From positions 137,821 to 201,820 of the forward strand of contig NZ_DLHR01000020.1 in NCBI RefSeq assembly GCF_002483315.1: a stretch of 64,000 bases of DNA. The letters are read 5' to 3'. Under the pieces are notes generated by a model, which did not search any database, had not been told where the DNA came from, and saw only the letters and a program-made list of their open reading frames with translations. A program made the translations under genes and the position numbers. The stretch is from Flavobacterium sp. UBA7663. Lineage in GTDB: Bacteria > Bacteroidota > Bacteroidia > Flavobacteriales > Flavobacteriaceae. Positions 14,465-23,107 of this stretch are shown piece after piece (position 1 is the stretch's first letter; each line of letters opens with the position of its first letter).

Positions 14465-17020
14465 ATGTCAGAAGGAGAAAAGTTAATTCCTATTAACATA
14501 GAGGAAGAAATGAAATCAGCTTACATCGATTATTCGATGTCTGTTATTGTATCAAGAGCACTTCCTGATGTTAGAGATGGTTTAAAGCCTGTTCACCGAA
14601 GAGTACTTTATGGAATGTATGATTTGGGAGTTAACTCAAGATCTGCCCACAAAAAATCGGCGAGAATTGTCGGAGAGGTTTTAGGAAAGTATCACCCACA
14701 TGGAGATTCCTCAGTTTACGACGCTATGGTACGTATGGCTCAGGAATGGAGTATGCGTTATTTATTGGTTGACGGTCAAGGTAACTTTGGTTCTGTCGAT
14801 GGAGATAGTCCAGCAGCAATGCGTTACACGGAAGCCAGAATGAAAAAGATTTCGGAAGAAATGTTGGCAGATATCGATAAAGAAACTGTTGATTTTCAAT
14901 TAAACTTTGATGATACATTACAAGAGCCAACGGTTATGCCAACTAAAATACCAACTTTGTTAGTAAACGGAGCTTCGGGTATTGCTGTAGGTATGGCTAC
15001 AAATATGGCGCCTCACAACTTAACTGAAGTTGTTGATGGTATTTTGGCTTATATCGATAACAATGATATTGAAATTGATGAGTTAATAAATTATATCAAA
15101 GCTCCAGATTTCCCTACAGGAGGAATTATTTATGGGTACGAAGGTGTAAGAGAAGCCTTCAAAACAGGTAGAGGTCGTATCGTAATGCGTGCTAAAGTTG
15201 GTTTTGAAGAAGTAAACGGAAAAGAAGCTATCATTGTAACTGAAATTCCTTATCAAGTGAATAAGGCAAATATGATTAAACATACTGCCGATTTAGTTAA
15301 TGATAAAAAAATTGAAGGTATATCGAATATTCGTGATGAATCGGATAGAAATGGTATGCGTGTGGTGTATGAATTAAAACGTGATGCGGTTCCAAACGTA
15401 GTTTTAAATACACTTTATAAATATACGCAATTACAAGCTTCATTCAGTGTTAATAATATTGCATTGGTAAAAGGGCGTCCGCAAATGTTGAATCTTAAAG
15501 ATTTGATTTACCATTTCGTAGAACACCGTCATGATGTTGTAGTTCGTAGAGCTCAATATGATTTAAGAAAAGCAGAAGAAAGAGCTCACATTTTAGAAGG
15601 TTTGATCATTGCTTCTGATAATATAGACGAAGTAATCAAAATCATTAGAGCTTCTAAAGATGGTGACGAAGCTAGAACGAAATTAATTGAACGTTTCAAA
15701 TTATCGGAAATTCAAGCACGTGCAATCGTTGAAATGCGTTTAAGACAATTAACAGGTCTTGAGCAAGATAAATTACGCGCTGAATACGAAGAAATCATGA
15801 AATTGATTACGTATTTGAAAGAATTATTGGCAAGCAAAGAAATGAGAATGCAAGTAATTAAAGATGAATTAGCGGAAATCAGAGACAAATATGGAGATGA
15901 GCGTCGTTCGCAAATCGAATATTCTGGTGGAGACGTTAGTATCGAAGATTTAATTGCTGATGAAAGTGTTGTAATTACGATTTCTCACGCAGGTTATATC
16001 AAACGTACTTCATTATCAGAATACAAAACACAAAATAGAGGAGGGGTTGGACAAAAATCGGCTGGAACTAGAGATCAAGATTTCTTAGAGCATTTATTTG
16101 TGGCAACAAATCACCAATATTTAATGTATTTCACGCAAAAAGGTAAATGTTATTGGATGCGTGTTTACGAAATTCCAGAAGGAACAAAAACAAGTAAAGG
16201 TCGTGCTATTCAAAACTTAATCAATATCGAAAGTGATGACAAAGTAAAAGCATTTATCTGTACTCAAGACTTAAAAGACCAAGATTACATCAATAGCCAC
16301 TATGTAATTATGGCTACAAAACAAGGTCAAGTTAAGAAAACACCATTAGAGCAATATTCACGTCCACGTCAAAACGGAATCAATGCGATTACGATTAAAG
16401 AAGACGATGAATTAATCGAAGCAAAATTAACTACAGGAAACAGTCAAGTTTTATTGGCAGTTAAGTCTGGTAAATTAGTTCGTTTTGAAGAAGAGAAAAC
16501 GCGTCCAATGGGAAGAACGGCTTCAGGAGTTAGAGGTATCACTTTAGCCGATGAAAAAGACGAAGTAATTGGAATGGTTTCTATTGATAAAGATCACGTT
16601 ACAGAATCTCAAATCTTAGTGGTTACTGAAAATGGTTACGGAAAACGTACTAAATTAGTTGATGACGATGGAGAAGATGTATATAGAATCACGAATCGTG
16701 GAGGTAAAGGTGTAAAAACTCTTAATATTACTGAGAAAACAGGGGCTTTAATTGCAATTAATAACGTAACTGATGCTGATGATTTAATGATTATCAACAA
16801 ATCAGGATTGACGATTAGAATGATGGTTTCTGATTTACGAGTAATGGGAAGAGCAACGCAAGGAGTTCGACTAATTAACATCAAAGGAAACGATTCAATC
16901 GCTGCTGTAACTAAAGTACTTCGTGAAGATGAAGAAGTAGTGTTAGATGAAAATGGAGATATTTCTGATGCTGAAACTGGCACAGATATTGATTCAACAG
17001 AAGAAGAAATACAAGAATAA
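14465..17020 (+). CDS. gyrA: DNA gyrase subunit A
   Basis: An 851-residue type IIA topoisomerase subunit that introduces negative supercoils with GyrB. The N-terminal breakage-reunion domain has the catalytic Tyr in AMRYTEARM. The quinolone-determining region reads GKYHPHGDSSVYD, with Ser82 and Asp86 at the positions equivalent to E. coli Ser83 and Asp87, which is the susceptible state. The C-terminal six-bladed beta-pinwheel (about 500-815) contains the GyrA-box type motif QNRGGVGQKSAG at about residue 525, which separates it from ParC. The acidic tail (DENGDISDAETGTDIDSTEEE) is common for GyrA. It is followed by a terminator and a TPR gene. Confidence 0.97.
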   Translation: MSEGEKLIPINIEEEMKSAYIDYSMSVIVSRALPDVRDGLKPVHRRVLYGMYDLGVNSRSAHKKSARIVGEVLGKYHPHGDSSVYDAMVRMAQEWSMRYLLVDGQGNFGSVDGDSPAAMRYTEARMKKISEEMLADIDKETVDFQLNFDDTLQEPTVMPTKIPTLLVNGASGIAVGMATNMAPHNLTEVVDGILAYIDNNDIEIDELINYIKAPDFPTGGIIYGYEGVREAFKTGRGRIVMRAKVGFEEVNGKEAIIVTEIPYQVNKANMIKHTADLVNDKKIEGISNIRDESDRNGMRVVYELKRDAVPNVVLNTLYKYTQLQASFSVNNIALVKGRPQMLNLKDLIYHFVEHRHDVVVRRAQYDLRKAEERAHILEGLIIASDNIDEVIKIIRASKDGDEARTKLIERFKLSEIQARAIVEMRLRQLTGLEQDKLRAEYEEIMKLITYLKELLASKEMRMQVIKDELAEIRDKYGDERRSQIEYSGGDVSIEDLIADESVVITISHAGYIKRTSLSEYKTQNRGGVGQKSAGTRDQDFLEHLFVATNHQYLMYFTQKGKCYWMRVYEIPEGTKTSKGRAIQNLINIESDDKVKAFICTQDLKDQDYINSHYVIMATKQGQVKKTPLEQYSRPRQNGINAITIKEDDELIEAKLTTGNSQVLLAVKSGKLVRFEEEKTRPMGRTASGVRGITLADEKDEVIGMVSIDKDHVTESQILVVTENGYGKRTKLVDDDGEDVYRITNRGGKGVKTLNITEKTGALIAINNVTDADDLMIINKSGLTIRMMVSDLRVMGRATQGVRLINIKGNDSIAAVTKVLREDEEVVLDENGDISDAETGTDIDSTEEEIQE

Positions 17021-17030
17021 ATAAGATAAG

Positions 17031-17055
17031 GCCCAAATTTATTTTGGGCTTTTGT
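17031..17055 (+). terminator. Terminator after gyrA
   Basis: Stem GCCCAAA/TTTGGGC with a 6-nt loop and a T-rich tail (CTTTTGTTT). It overlaps a spurious upstream TTG start of the next gene, which supports the ATG at 17076 for that gene. Confidence 0.8.
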
Positions 17056-17075
17056 TTAACCCAGATTTTAAAACA

Positions 17076-18182
17076 ATGAAAAAATTACTATTAAGTGCAA
17101 CACTTTTATTGTCTGTTGCCACATTTGCTCAAAAAAATGAGCTAAAAACATTAAAGAAAATTTATAGTAAAGACGTTATTTCTGATAAAGATTTACAAGA
17201 GTATAAAACTGCAAGTGACGCTTTGCAAACTTTAGCAACTGAAGAGTCTGATAAAGTATATGCCAAATTTTATAAAACGATGTATCCAACATTAGTTTTA
17301 GCTTCAAAAGGTAATAAGGCAACGATGCAAGATCAAATGGGTTTATATAAGCCTGAGTTTATAAAAGAATATGGAGAAGTTATTAATGAAACCTTGGAGT
17401 TTGAAAAAAAATCAGGAAAAAAGATTTATACTGATGAATTAATTGAAGAGAAAAAAGGTTTCAAAGAAACTTTAAATACGTTGGCTATGAATTTGAATAA
17501 TTCTTCAAAGTTCAAAGAAGCATCATTATTTTTTTACAGCTTATATCAATTTGATCCCAAAAGCGAAGGAAAAGCTTTAAAAAACGCATCTATTTTAGCT
17601 GTTCAGAGTAAAGATTACATATTAGCTCAAAAAATGTATGAAGAGTATTCAACTAGTGATTTTTTAATTAATGGTGTATCTTACTTTGGTGTTAATAAAG
17701 TAAATGGTGTTGAAGAAGAGTTCAATTCTAAAGAAGAGAGAACAAAATATATTTCATTAGGTTCACATGAAAAGCCAAAAGACATTAAAAACAGTACTAA
17801 AAAACAAGAAGTACTAAAAGTTTTAGCATTACTATATATTCAAAATGGCGAAAATGAAAAAGCTAAGACAGTTTATGCTGACGCTAGAAAATTAGCCCCA
17901 AACGATGAAGAATTAAAAAAAGGAGAATTTGATGCTTATTATAATTCGGGTTACGCATTATTAGCAGGAGATGAAAAATTAGTCACCGAAATTAATAATT
18001 CAATTTCTGATAAAAAAAAATATGACGAACTTGTAAAGAAAAGAAAAGAAATTTTTACAAAAGCATTACCAGATTTTGAAAAAGCATATTCCATCATTCC
18101 TACAGATGCAAACACAAAGTTTATTTTAAAAACCACATATGAATTGCTTGGTCAGCCTGAAAAAGCAAAAGCCATCAATTAA
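17076..18182 (+). CDS. Secreted/periplasmic TPR-repeat protein
   Basis: A 368-residue protein with a signal peptide (MKKLLLSATLLLSVATFAQ, cleavage after Ala-Gln). The mature part is mostly helical. Weak TPR-like repeats include residues about 135-195 (FKEASLFFYSLYQFDPKSEGKALKNASILAVQSKDYILAQKMYEEYS) in full-length numbering, a second pair at about 245-280 (LLYIQNGENEKAKTVYADARKLAPNDEE) and a last one at the C-terminus. It has no catalytic motif. It lies directly downstream of gyrA and, from memory, this pairing recurs in flavobacteria. Likely a periplasmic scaffold; function unknown. Confidence 0.75.
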   Translation: MKKLLLSATLLLSVATFAQKNELKTLKKIYSKDVISDKDLQEYKTASDALQTLATEESDKVYAKFYKTMYPTLVLASKGNKATMQDQMGLYKPEFIKEYGEVINETLEFEKKSGKKIYTDELIEEKKGFKETLNTLAMNLNNSSKFKEASLFFYSLYQFDPKSEGKALKNASILAVQSKDYILAQKMYEEYSTSDFLINGVSYFGVNKVNGVEEEFNSKEERTKYISLGSHEKPKDIKNSTKKQEVLKVLALLYIQNGENEKAKTVYADARKLAPNDEELKKGEFDAYYNSGYALLAGDEKLVTEINNSISDKKKYDELVKKRKEIFTKALPDFEKAYSIIPTDANTKFILKTTYELLGQPEKAKAIN

Positions 18183-18185
18183 AAC

Positions 18186-18216
18186 AAAAAATCCCGATGA
18201 AAATCGGGATTTTTTT
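18186..18216. terminator. Bidirectional terminator
   Basis: Stem AAAAATCCCGAT/ATCGGGATTTTT with a GAAA tetraloop lies between the convergent TPR and NlpC/P60 genes. Confidence 0.88.
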
Positions 18217-18976
18217 ATATGATTTTTTTAATAACTCTTAGTTTGTGTGTGTGTCGATTGACTTCTGCATTGTAAATTCCTAAATGGTCTAAACGGTCAA
18301 TTCGTACTTTTCCAGAGGCGTGAATGATGTAATTGTTTTCCATCATAATTCCAACGTGAATGATACTGCCTTCTTCGTTATCAAAAAAAGCTAAATCACC
18401 TGGTTCACTTTCTTCAATAAAACTTAAAGCTTCCCCTTGAGTGGCTTGTTGCGAAGCATCTCTTAAAAGTGAATACCCATTTAATTTATAAACCATTTGA
18501 GTAAAACCAGAACAATCAATTCCAAAAGGCGTTTTTCCTCCCCATAAATAAGGCGCATTCAAATACATGAAAGCGGTTTTAACTAAATCTGATTTCGGTT
18601 TTTGACCGCAAACTTTAATGCCTTCAAAACTATATTTGCTAGTGTTTATTTCTTCATTATCTAAAAATGATAACGAAGCACCTAATGTAATCGAAGTCAA
18701 TTGGTTGTTTGGAGCGGTAATATATTCTACTAAATCAGCATTCAAAACAATAGGAGTATCGTTTAAAATGTTGTAATGTTCTTCTGAAATAGCTTGATAT
18801 TGTTTCGCATCAATCCACCCGATGTAATTATCAAATGCCAATTCTACCTGCACCCATTTGGCAGTCATTTCAATAATTTTAAAGTGTTCGCCAAAGAGCA
18901 ATTGCGAAACTTGTTCGCTTCGGTCACTGGCTTCTGCTCTTACGGGTACTATGGCTAAATTACAAATTCCAAACAT
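18215..18976 (-). CDS. SH3b + NlpC/P60 cell-wall peptidase
   Basis: A 253-residue protein. Two SH3b-like segments (about 1-60 and 75-110) are followed by an NlpC/P60 cysteine peptidase domain (about 125-253). The catalytic Cys is in FGIDCSGFTQMVYK, the first His in IIHVGIMM and the third polar residue in YIIHASGKVRID. Family members cut the gamma-D-Glu-meso-diaminopimelate bond in peptidoglycan peptides, including recycling enzymes of the YkfC type. There is no obvious signal peptide (MFGICNLAIVPVRAE), so a cytoplasmic recycling role is possible, as for YkfC-like proteins. ATG 18976 gives the normal start for this group. The C-terminus ends in the terminator region. Confidence 0.87.
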   Translation of the reverse strand: MFGICNLAIVPVRAEASDRSEQVSQLLFGEHFKIIEMTAKWVQVELAFDNYIGWIDAKQYQAISEEHYNILNDTPIVLNADLVEYITAPNNQLTSITLGASLSFLDNEEINTSKYSFEGIKVCGQKPKSDLVKTAFMYLNAPYLWGGKTPFGIDCSGFTQMVYKLNGYSLLRDASQQATQGEALSFIEESEPGDLAFFDNEEGSIIHVGIMMENNYIIHASGKVRIDRLDHLGIYNAEVNRHTHKLRVIKKII

Positions 18977-19063
18977 GTTTGGTCAAAATAAGAAATGATG
19001 AATTAAGAATTTAATTACAAATGTAACTAAAATTCAAAATTCACCATTAATAAAAGTTATAAA

Positions 19064-20242
19064 TTATGCTCTTTCAATAACAATTGCTGAAGCACCACCA
19101 CCACCATTACAGATAGCAGCCGCACCAATTTTAGCATTGTTTTGGTTTAAAACACTGATTAAAGTTACGATAATTCTAGCTCCAGAACATCCTAGAGGGT
19201 GACCTAAAGAAACTGCACCACCGTTTACATTAATTTTATCATTGTCTAATCCTAAGATTTGTGCGTTAGCTAATCCAACCACAGCGAAAGCTTCATTGAA
19301 TTCAAAGAAATCAACATCAGCAACTGTTAAACCAGCTTTGTCTAATGCTTTTGGTAATGCTTTTGCAGGTGCAGTTGTAAACCATTTTGGTTCTTGAGCC
19401 GCATCGGCGTATGATTTAATATACGCTAAAGGAGTTAATCCCAAAGATTGTGCTTTTTCTTCGCTCATTAAAACTAAAGCCGCAGCTCCGTCATTAATTG
19501 TAGAGGCATTAGCAGCTGTAACTGTTCCTTCTTTGGTGAAAACTGCAGCTAATGAAGGAATTTTATCTAATTTTACATTAGTGAATTCTTCGTCTTTAGA
19601 AACTAAGATTGCGTCACCTCTTCTTTGAGGAACTTCAACTGGAACAATTTCTGCGTCAAACTTACCGGCTTCCCATGCTGCAGCAGAACGCTCATACGAT
19701 TGAATTGCGAAGTTATCTTGCGCTTCTCTTGTAATGTTATATTCAGTTGCGCATAAGTCAGCACAAACGCCCATAGCGTTATTATCGTATGCGTCTGTTA
19801 AACCGTCTTTCTGCATTCCGTCTACTAAAGAAGTTGGTCCAAATTTTACACCGTTTCTTAAGTGAACGTAATGTGGAATCAAACTCATGTTTTCCATACC
19901 ACCCGCAACTACGATTTCAGCGTCTCCAGCCATGATAGCTTGAGCACCTTGCATAACGGCTTTCATACCACTAGCGCAAACTTTATTTACAGTAGTACAA
20001 GCTACACTTTCAGATAAACCAGCGTATAAAGCGGCTTGTCTTGCAGGAGCTTGGCCGTTTCCAGCTTGAACTACATTACCCATTAATACTTCGTCAACTA
20101 ATTTAGGGTCTAAATTGATTTTATTTAAAGCGCCTTTGATGGCAGCAGCACCTAATTTTGTAGCAGGTACACTAGATAAAGCTCCCATGAAACTTCCAAT
20201 TGGAGTTCTAACGGCAGAAACGATAACTACTCTTTTAGTCAT
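19064..20242 (-). CDS. Acetyl-CoA C-acyltransferase (thiolase)
   Basis: A 392-residue thiolase that condenses two acetyl-CoA molecules or cleaves 3-ketoacyl-CoA. The nucleophile is Cys89 in TVNKVCASGMKAVM. The C-terminal catalytic motifs are NEAFAVVGLANA (His replaced by the usual NEAFA context), GGAVSLGHPLGCSGARI (catalytic His and second Cys) and CNGGGGASAIVIE. The length and motif set fit the acetyl-CoA acetyltransferase (AtoB/PhaA) group better than FadA. No fatty-acid oxidation partner is adjacent. It is alone, with short AT-rich gaps on both sides. The exact substrate is not decided by sequence. Confidence 0.92.
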   Translation of the reverse strand: MTKRVVIVSAVRTPIGSFMGALSSVPATKLGAAAIKGALNKINLDPKLVDEVLMGNVVQAGNGQAPARQAALYAGLSESVACTTVNKVCASGMKAVMQGAQAIMAGDAEIVVAGGMENMSLIPHYVHLRNGVKFGPTSLVDGMQKDGLTDAYDNNAMGVCADLCATEYNITREAQDNFAIQSYERSAAAWEAGKFDAEIVPVEVPQRRGDAILVSKDEEFTNVKLDKIPSLAAVFTKEGTVTAANASTINDGAAALVLMSEEKAQSLGLTPLAYIKSYADAAQEPKWFTTAPAKALPKALDKAGLTVADVDFFEFNEAFAVVGLANAQILGLDNDKINVNGGAVSLGHPLGCSGARIIVTLISVLNQNNAKIGAAAICNGGGGASAIVIERA

Positions 20243-20444
20243 GATAGAAAGGTTTTTTATTTGAATTGCGAAATTACTATTTTTATTCGAATTGAGGCAA
20301 GGTTTTTATTGATATTCTAAGTTGAAATCGAATTTTATTTTGATATTACCAATTTGATTTCATTTTTATTGAAAAGCTATTGTATTGATTGTAAGCGTTT
20401 TTTTAGAAATTAGAAAAATATATTGAAAAAAACTCCCGAAAATG

Positions 20445-20475
20445 TTGTATAATTAAGAATGAAAATATACATTTG
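20445..20475 (+). promoter_or_regulatory. Promoter of the tRNA operon (TTG-N20-TACATTTG)
   Basis: TTG at 20445-20447, a 20-nt spacer and TACATTTG at 20468-20475 match the Bacteroidetes housekeeping consensus. The expected start is near 20482, about 29 nt before the first tRNA. Confidence 0.7.
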
Positions 20476-20510
20476 CAACCGCAAAAAAGATAAGTTCTTA
20501 CAACAAAATA

Positions 20511-20594
20511 GGAGAGGTGCCGGAGTGGTAACGGAGCAGATTGCTAATCTGTCGACGGGTAACCGTCGCCAGGGTTCGAGTCCCTGTCTCTCCG
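20511..20594 (+). tRNA. tRNA-Ser (GCT)
   Basis: A class II tRNA. The acceptor GGAGAGG pairs with TCTCTCC; the anticodon loop is TTGCTAA (anticodon GCT) on stem GCAGA/TCTGT. A long variable arm (CGACGGGTAACCGTCG) and T loop GGTTCGAGTCC are present. Discriminator G; CCA is not encoded. Confidence 0.96.
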
Positions 20595-20609
20595 CTTTTT
20601 TGTTTTTTG

Positions 20610-20684
20610 CGGGGTGTAGCGTAGCCCGGTTATCGCGCCTGCTTTGGGAGCAGGAGGCCGCAGGTTCGAATCCTGCCACCCCGA
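20610..20684 (+). tRNA. tRNA-Pro (TGG)
   Basis: Acceptor CGGGGTG/CACCCCG, anticodon loop TTTGGGA (anticodon TGG) on stem CCTGC/GCAGG, T loop GGTTCGAATCC, discriminator A. CCA is not encoded. It lies 15 nt after tRNA-Ser. Confidence 0.96.
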
Positions 20685-20697
20685 CGATAATAAAATA

Positions 20698-20771
20698 GGT
20701 TGCGTAGCTCAGCTGGATAGAGCAACTCACTTCTAATGAGTAGGTCCCAGGTTCGAATCCTGGCGCGATCA
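20698..20771 (+). tRNA. tRNA-Arg (TCT)
   Basis: Acceptor GGTTGCG/CGCGATC with two G-T pairs, D arm AGCTCAGCTGGATAGAGC, anticodon loop CTTCTAA (anticodon TCT) on stem ACTCA/TGAGT, T loop GGTTCGAATCC, discriminator A. CCA is not encoded. It is the last tRNA of the operon, followed at once by a terminator. Confidence 0.96.
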
Positions 20772-20772
20772 C

Positions 20773-20801
20773 AAAAAGCCTTGCAAACGCAAGGCTTTTT
20801 T
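20773..20801 (+). terminator. Terminator of the tRNA operon
   Basis: Stem AAAAAGCCTTGC/GCAAGGCTTTTT with an AAAC loop and T tract, 1-2 nt after tRNA-Arg. Confidence 0.88.
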
Positions 20802-20883
20802 GTTTTTATATTTTTACTTTTACATCAATATTTTTTTAAAAAACATTTTTGTTTATTTTTTAATTATTAAAATTGAATCTCAA

Positions 20884-21342
20884 ATGGAAATTTTAAAAGC
20901 GATCACTGAAGATGCTAAAATTTTGACTAATATTACCAAAAAGTCAAAATCACATTGGGGTTATTCTAACGAACAAATGCAGAATTGGTCTTTACAATTG
21001 ACAATAACTACAAATTATATTGAAATTAGTGAAGTGTATAAATTGGTAATTGACAATTTAATTGTTGGTTATTATTCTTATGTTATCTTAGAAGAAAATA
21101 TTGTTGAATTGGATAATTTATTTTTACTTCCTAAATTTATTGGATTAGGATTGGGAACTTTTTTAATGAATGATTTTTTAAATAGATGTAAAGATTTAAA
21201 ATTTCAGAAAGTAATTCTTGATGCTGATCCAAACGCTGAGAATTTTTATAAAAAGCACGGATTCAAGACAGTTGGACAAATTGAAACTTCTATAAAAGAT
21301 AGATTTTTGCCTAAGATGGAACTAAATTTAGATTTAAAATAA
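20884..21342 (+). CDS. GNAT-family N-acetyltransferase
   Basis: A 152-residue GNAT-fold acetyltransferase. The acetyl-CoA binding segment is motif A, LDNLFLLPKFIGLGLGTFLMNDFLNRC (the G-x-G-x-G/A loop is GLGLGT). Motif B follows as KVILDADPNAENFYKKHGFKTVG. The substrate is unknown. I used ATG 20884; the frame is open to a TTG at 20800, but that stretch overlaps the tRNA terminator and encodes a Phe/Tyr-rich artefact. No operon partner is visible; the next gene is convergent 9 nt away, with no clear terminator between. Confidence 0.85.
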   Translation: MEILKAITEDAKILTNITKKSKSHWGYSNEQMQNWSLQLTITTNYIEISEVYKLVIDNLIVGYYSYVILEENIVELDNLFLLPKFIGLGLGTFLMNDFLNRCKDLKFQKVILDADPNAENFYKKHGFKTVGQIETSIKDRFLPKMELNLDLK

Positions 21343-21351
21343 AACGTTTAT

Positions 21352-21921
21352 TTACTCCACACACTTCATAAACTGCATAAAATAACTATCAGGTTTAGAA
21401 GTTGTTTTTAAAGTTTCTGAATTTAATTCGCTTTTTAGAACGTAATCTTTTGTTTCACCTGCAAATTGAATTCGCATTAAACTTATGGGACTGTTTTTTA
21501 ATTCTTCGTAATTGGTTTTTGTGAAGTAAAAATAACCAGTTAATATTCTTATATTATTTTTTTCTCCTGAATCATACATAAGTTCACTACAAATTTCTTC
21601 GTCAGAATTTATTAATGTAATGATTTTTCCATTCATTAATTGTAATATGATTTTTGAGTTTTTTGATATGCAACTCGTTTTAATAAAGTCTTTACTTTTT
21701 TGCAATTGTTGTATACCAAGTACTGGAACTCCATTGTTGTTTAATAACCCAAAAAATAAGTATTCATTAGTGTTTCCAAATATTTTTTCATGCATTAACA
21801 CATTCGGTAAAACTTTTAATGAAGTAGAATCGGTTTTTTCTTCAATGTCGTAAATGCAATCTTTATTTTGAGCGTTAACACTTAATGTTAGTAATAGTAG
21901 TAGCGATAAAATGTGTTTCAT
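21352..21921 (-). CDS. Secreted protein of unknown function
   Basis: A 189-residue protein with a signal peptide (MKHILSLLLLLTLSVNAQ, cleavage after Ala-Gln). The mature part has a mixed alpha/beta look with no motif I recognise. There are Cys residues near the new N-terminus (NKDCIYDIEEKTDS), in KTSCISKNS, in EEICSELMY and at the C-terminus (FMKCVE), which could form disulfides. ATG 21921 is chosen because the signal peptide starts there; an in-frame ATG 21 nt upstream falls in the preceding gene's end. It follows the THUMP-like methyltransferase gene by 5 nt, so the two are probably cotranscribed. Confidence 0.65.
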   Translation of the reverse strand: MKHILSLLLLLTLSVNAQNKDCIYDIEEKTDSTSLKVLPNVLMHEKIFGNTNEYLFFGLLNNNGVPVLGIQQLQKSKDFIKTSCISKNSKIILQLMNGKIITLINSDEEICSELMYDSGEKNNIRILTGYFYFTKTNYEELKNSPISLMRIQFAGETKDYVLKSELNSETLKTTSKPDSYFMQFMKCVE

Positions 21922-21926
21922 TTGGA

Positions 21927-23105
21927 TTATAATTTGGTGCAAAGTAAAATTATTTTTTCATTATTCATATTGGTGGTAAAAAAAGCAAAAATTGTTCCAC
22001 CATCTGTAATTTTATATTTTTTCTTAATTTCTTCAGGTTTTATCGGGAAATTTCTGGTAGAAACATTCATTTTTTTGCCTTGAATATGTTGTGAAATTTC
22101 TTTTTTCTGAAACGGAACAATGGCATCAATTTGAAACTTTCTTCCAGGGAAATCGATGAGTTCGTCCGATGTGTATAAGTGCGAATGTTGGTGCAATTTT
22201 CCAACAGCAAACAATTCGGAAACGGCTTCAAATCCGCCTGATTTCATTAAAGATGCATTGGGTTCGTATAGATATTTTTTCGGTAAACTATAACGCGCTG
22301 AATACGATTTTGAACTTTCAATTTTGGTTATCGTTTGTTTTTCTTTTTCGATATTCACCGCTATAATTTCTGGTGCTTCATTAAAATTATTTTCAATTTT
22401 CCAAAGCAATTCTTTTACTTCATTGTCAACCGCTACGATATGAATTTCTGCTACATTTTTCAATTCTAATAATCCAGCATGAAGGTCTAAAATAGGAGCG
22501 GTTTTGATTAAAATGGTATCCGTAAATTGATAATAAAAATCTTGCAAATCAACTACATTTGGCAAACAATCGGCTAACATAAAGACTTTGCCTTTCGCAT
22601 CATTTCTTCTAGAAGGATCAATGTAAATACAATCAAACTTTTGATTCAATTGTTCCAATATTCCTGTGCTATCTCCTTGATAACATTCGATATTTGTTAC
22701 TTGTAAAACTTCAAAATTATGTGTTACGATTTTAGATAAATCAGCATTCAATTCACAATGAATAACGGATTTGAATTGTTTGGAAAAGTAGTAATCGTCA
22801 ATCCCAAATCCGCCCGTACAATCTATTAATTTTTCGCCAGAAACTAATGAAGCTTTATATTTTGCGGTTATTTCTGATGACGTTTGCTCAATTGAAATTT
22901 TCTCTGGATAAATAATATTTTCAGATGAAAACCAAGTAGGCAATTTATCTTTCGCTTTCTTTTTCGCGATGATTTGATTGATGATAGTTGTGTAATTTAC
23001 TTCAGGAAAAGGGTTTTTCTTTAAAGCTAATTTCGAGCTATCTTCATTCAGATTTTGGTTAATAAAATCCTGTATTTCAGTATGTAAAAGATATTCTAAA
23101 TTCAA
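21927..23105 (-). CDS. THUMP-like class I SAM-dependent methyltransferase
   Basis: A 392-residue protein. The central Rossmann domain has a SAM-binding start at LIDCTGGFGIDDYYFSKQF (about residue 93), an acidic strand end CELNADLSKI and a catalytic-type motif CIYIDPSRR (D-P-S/P-R), as in RNA/protein methyltransferases of this group. Bacteroidetes homologues carry a C-terminal THUMP-like domain (about 290-392), seen here as GRKFQIDAIVPFQKKEI and STRNFPIKPEEIKKKYKI. A tRNA or rRNA base is the probable substrate but is not proven. It lies 2 nt from the AI-2E permease gene upstream, so it is probably in one transcript with it. Confidence 0.8.
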   Translation of the reverse strand: MNLEYLLHTEIQDFINQNLNEDSSKLALKKNPFPEVNYTTIINQIIAKKKAKDKLPTWFSSENIIYPEKISIEQTSSEITAKYKASLVSGEKLIDCTGGFGIDDYYFSKQFKSVIHCELNADLSKIVTHNFEVLQVTNIECYQGDSTGILEQLNQKFDCIYIDPSRRNDAKGKVFMLADCLPNVVDLQDFYYQFTDTILIKTAPILDLHAGLLELKNVAEIHIVAVDNEVKELLWKIENNFNEAPEIIAVNIEKEKQTITKIESSKSYSARYSLPKKYLYEPNASLMKSGGFEAVSELFAVGKLHQHSHLYTSDELIDFPGRKFQIDAIVPFQKKEISQHIQGKKMNVSTRNFPIKPEEIKKKYKITDGGTIFAFFTTNMNNEKIILLCTKL

Positions 23106-23107
23106 AG

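Noticed and set aside
20410..20772. Open frames on both strands over the tRNA cluster
   Set aside because: They are translations of the three tRNA genes (with strings such as GVAGFEPAASCSQSRRDNRATLHP) and have no coding support.
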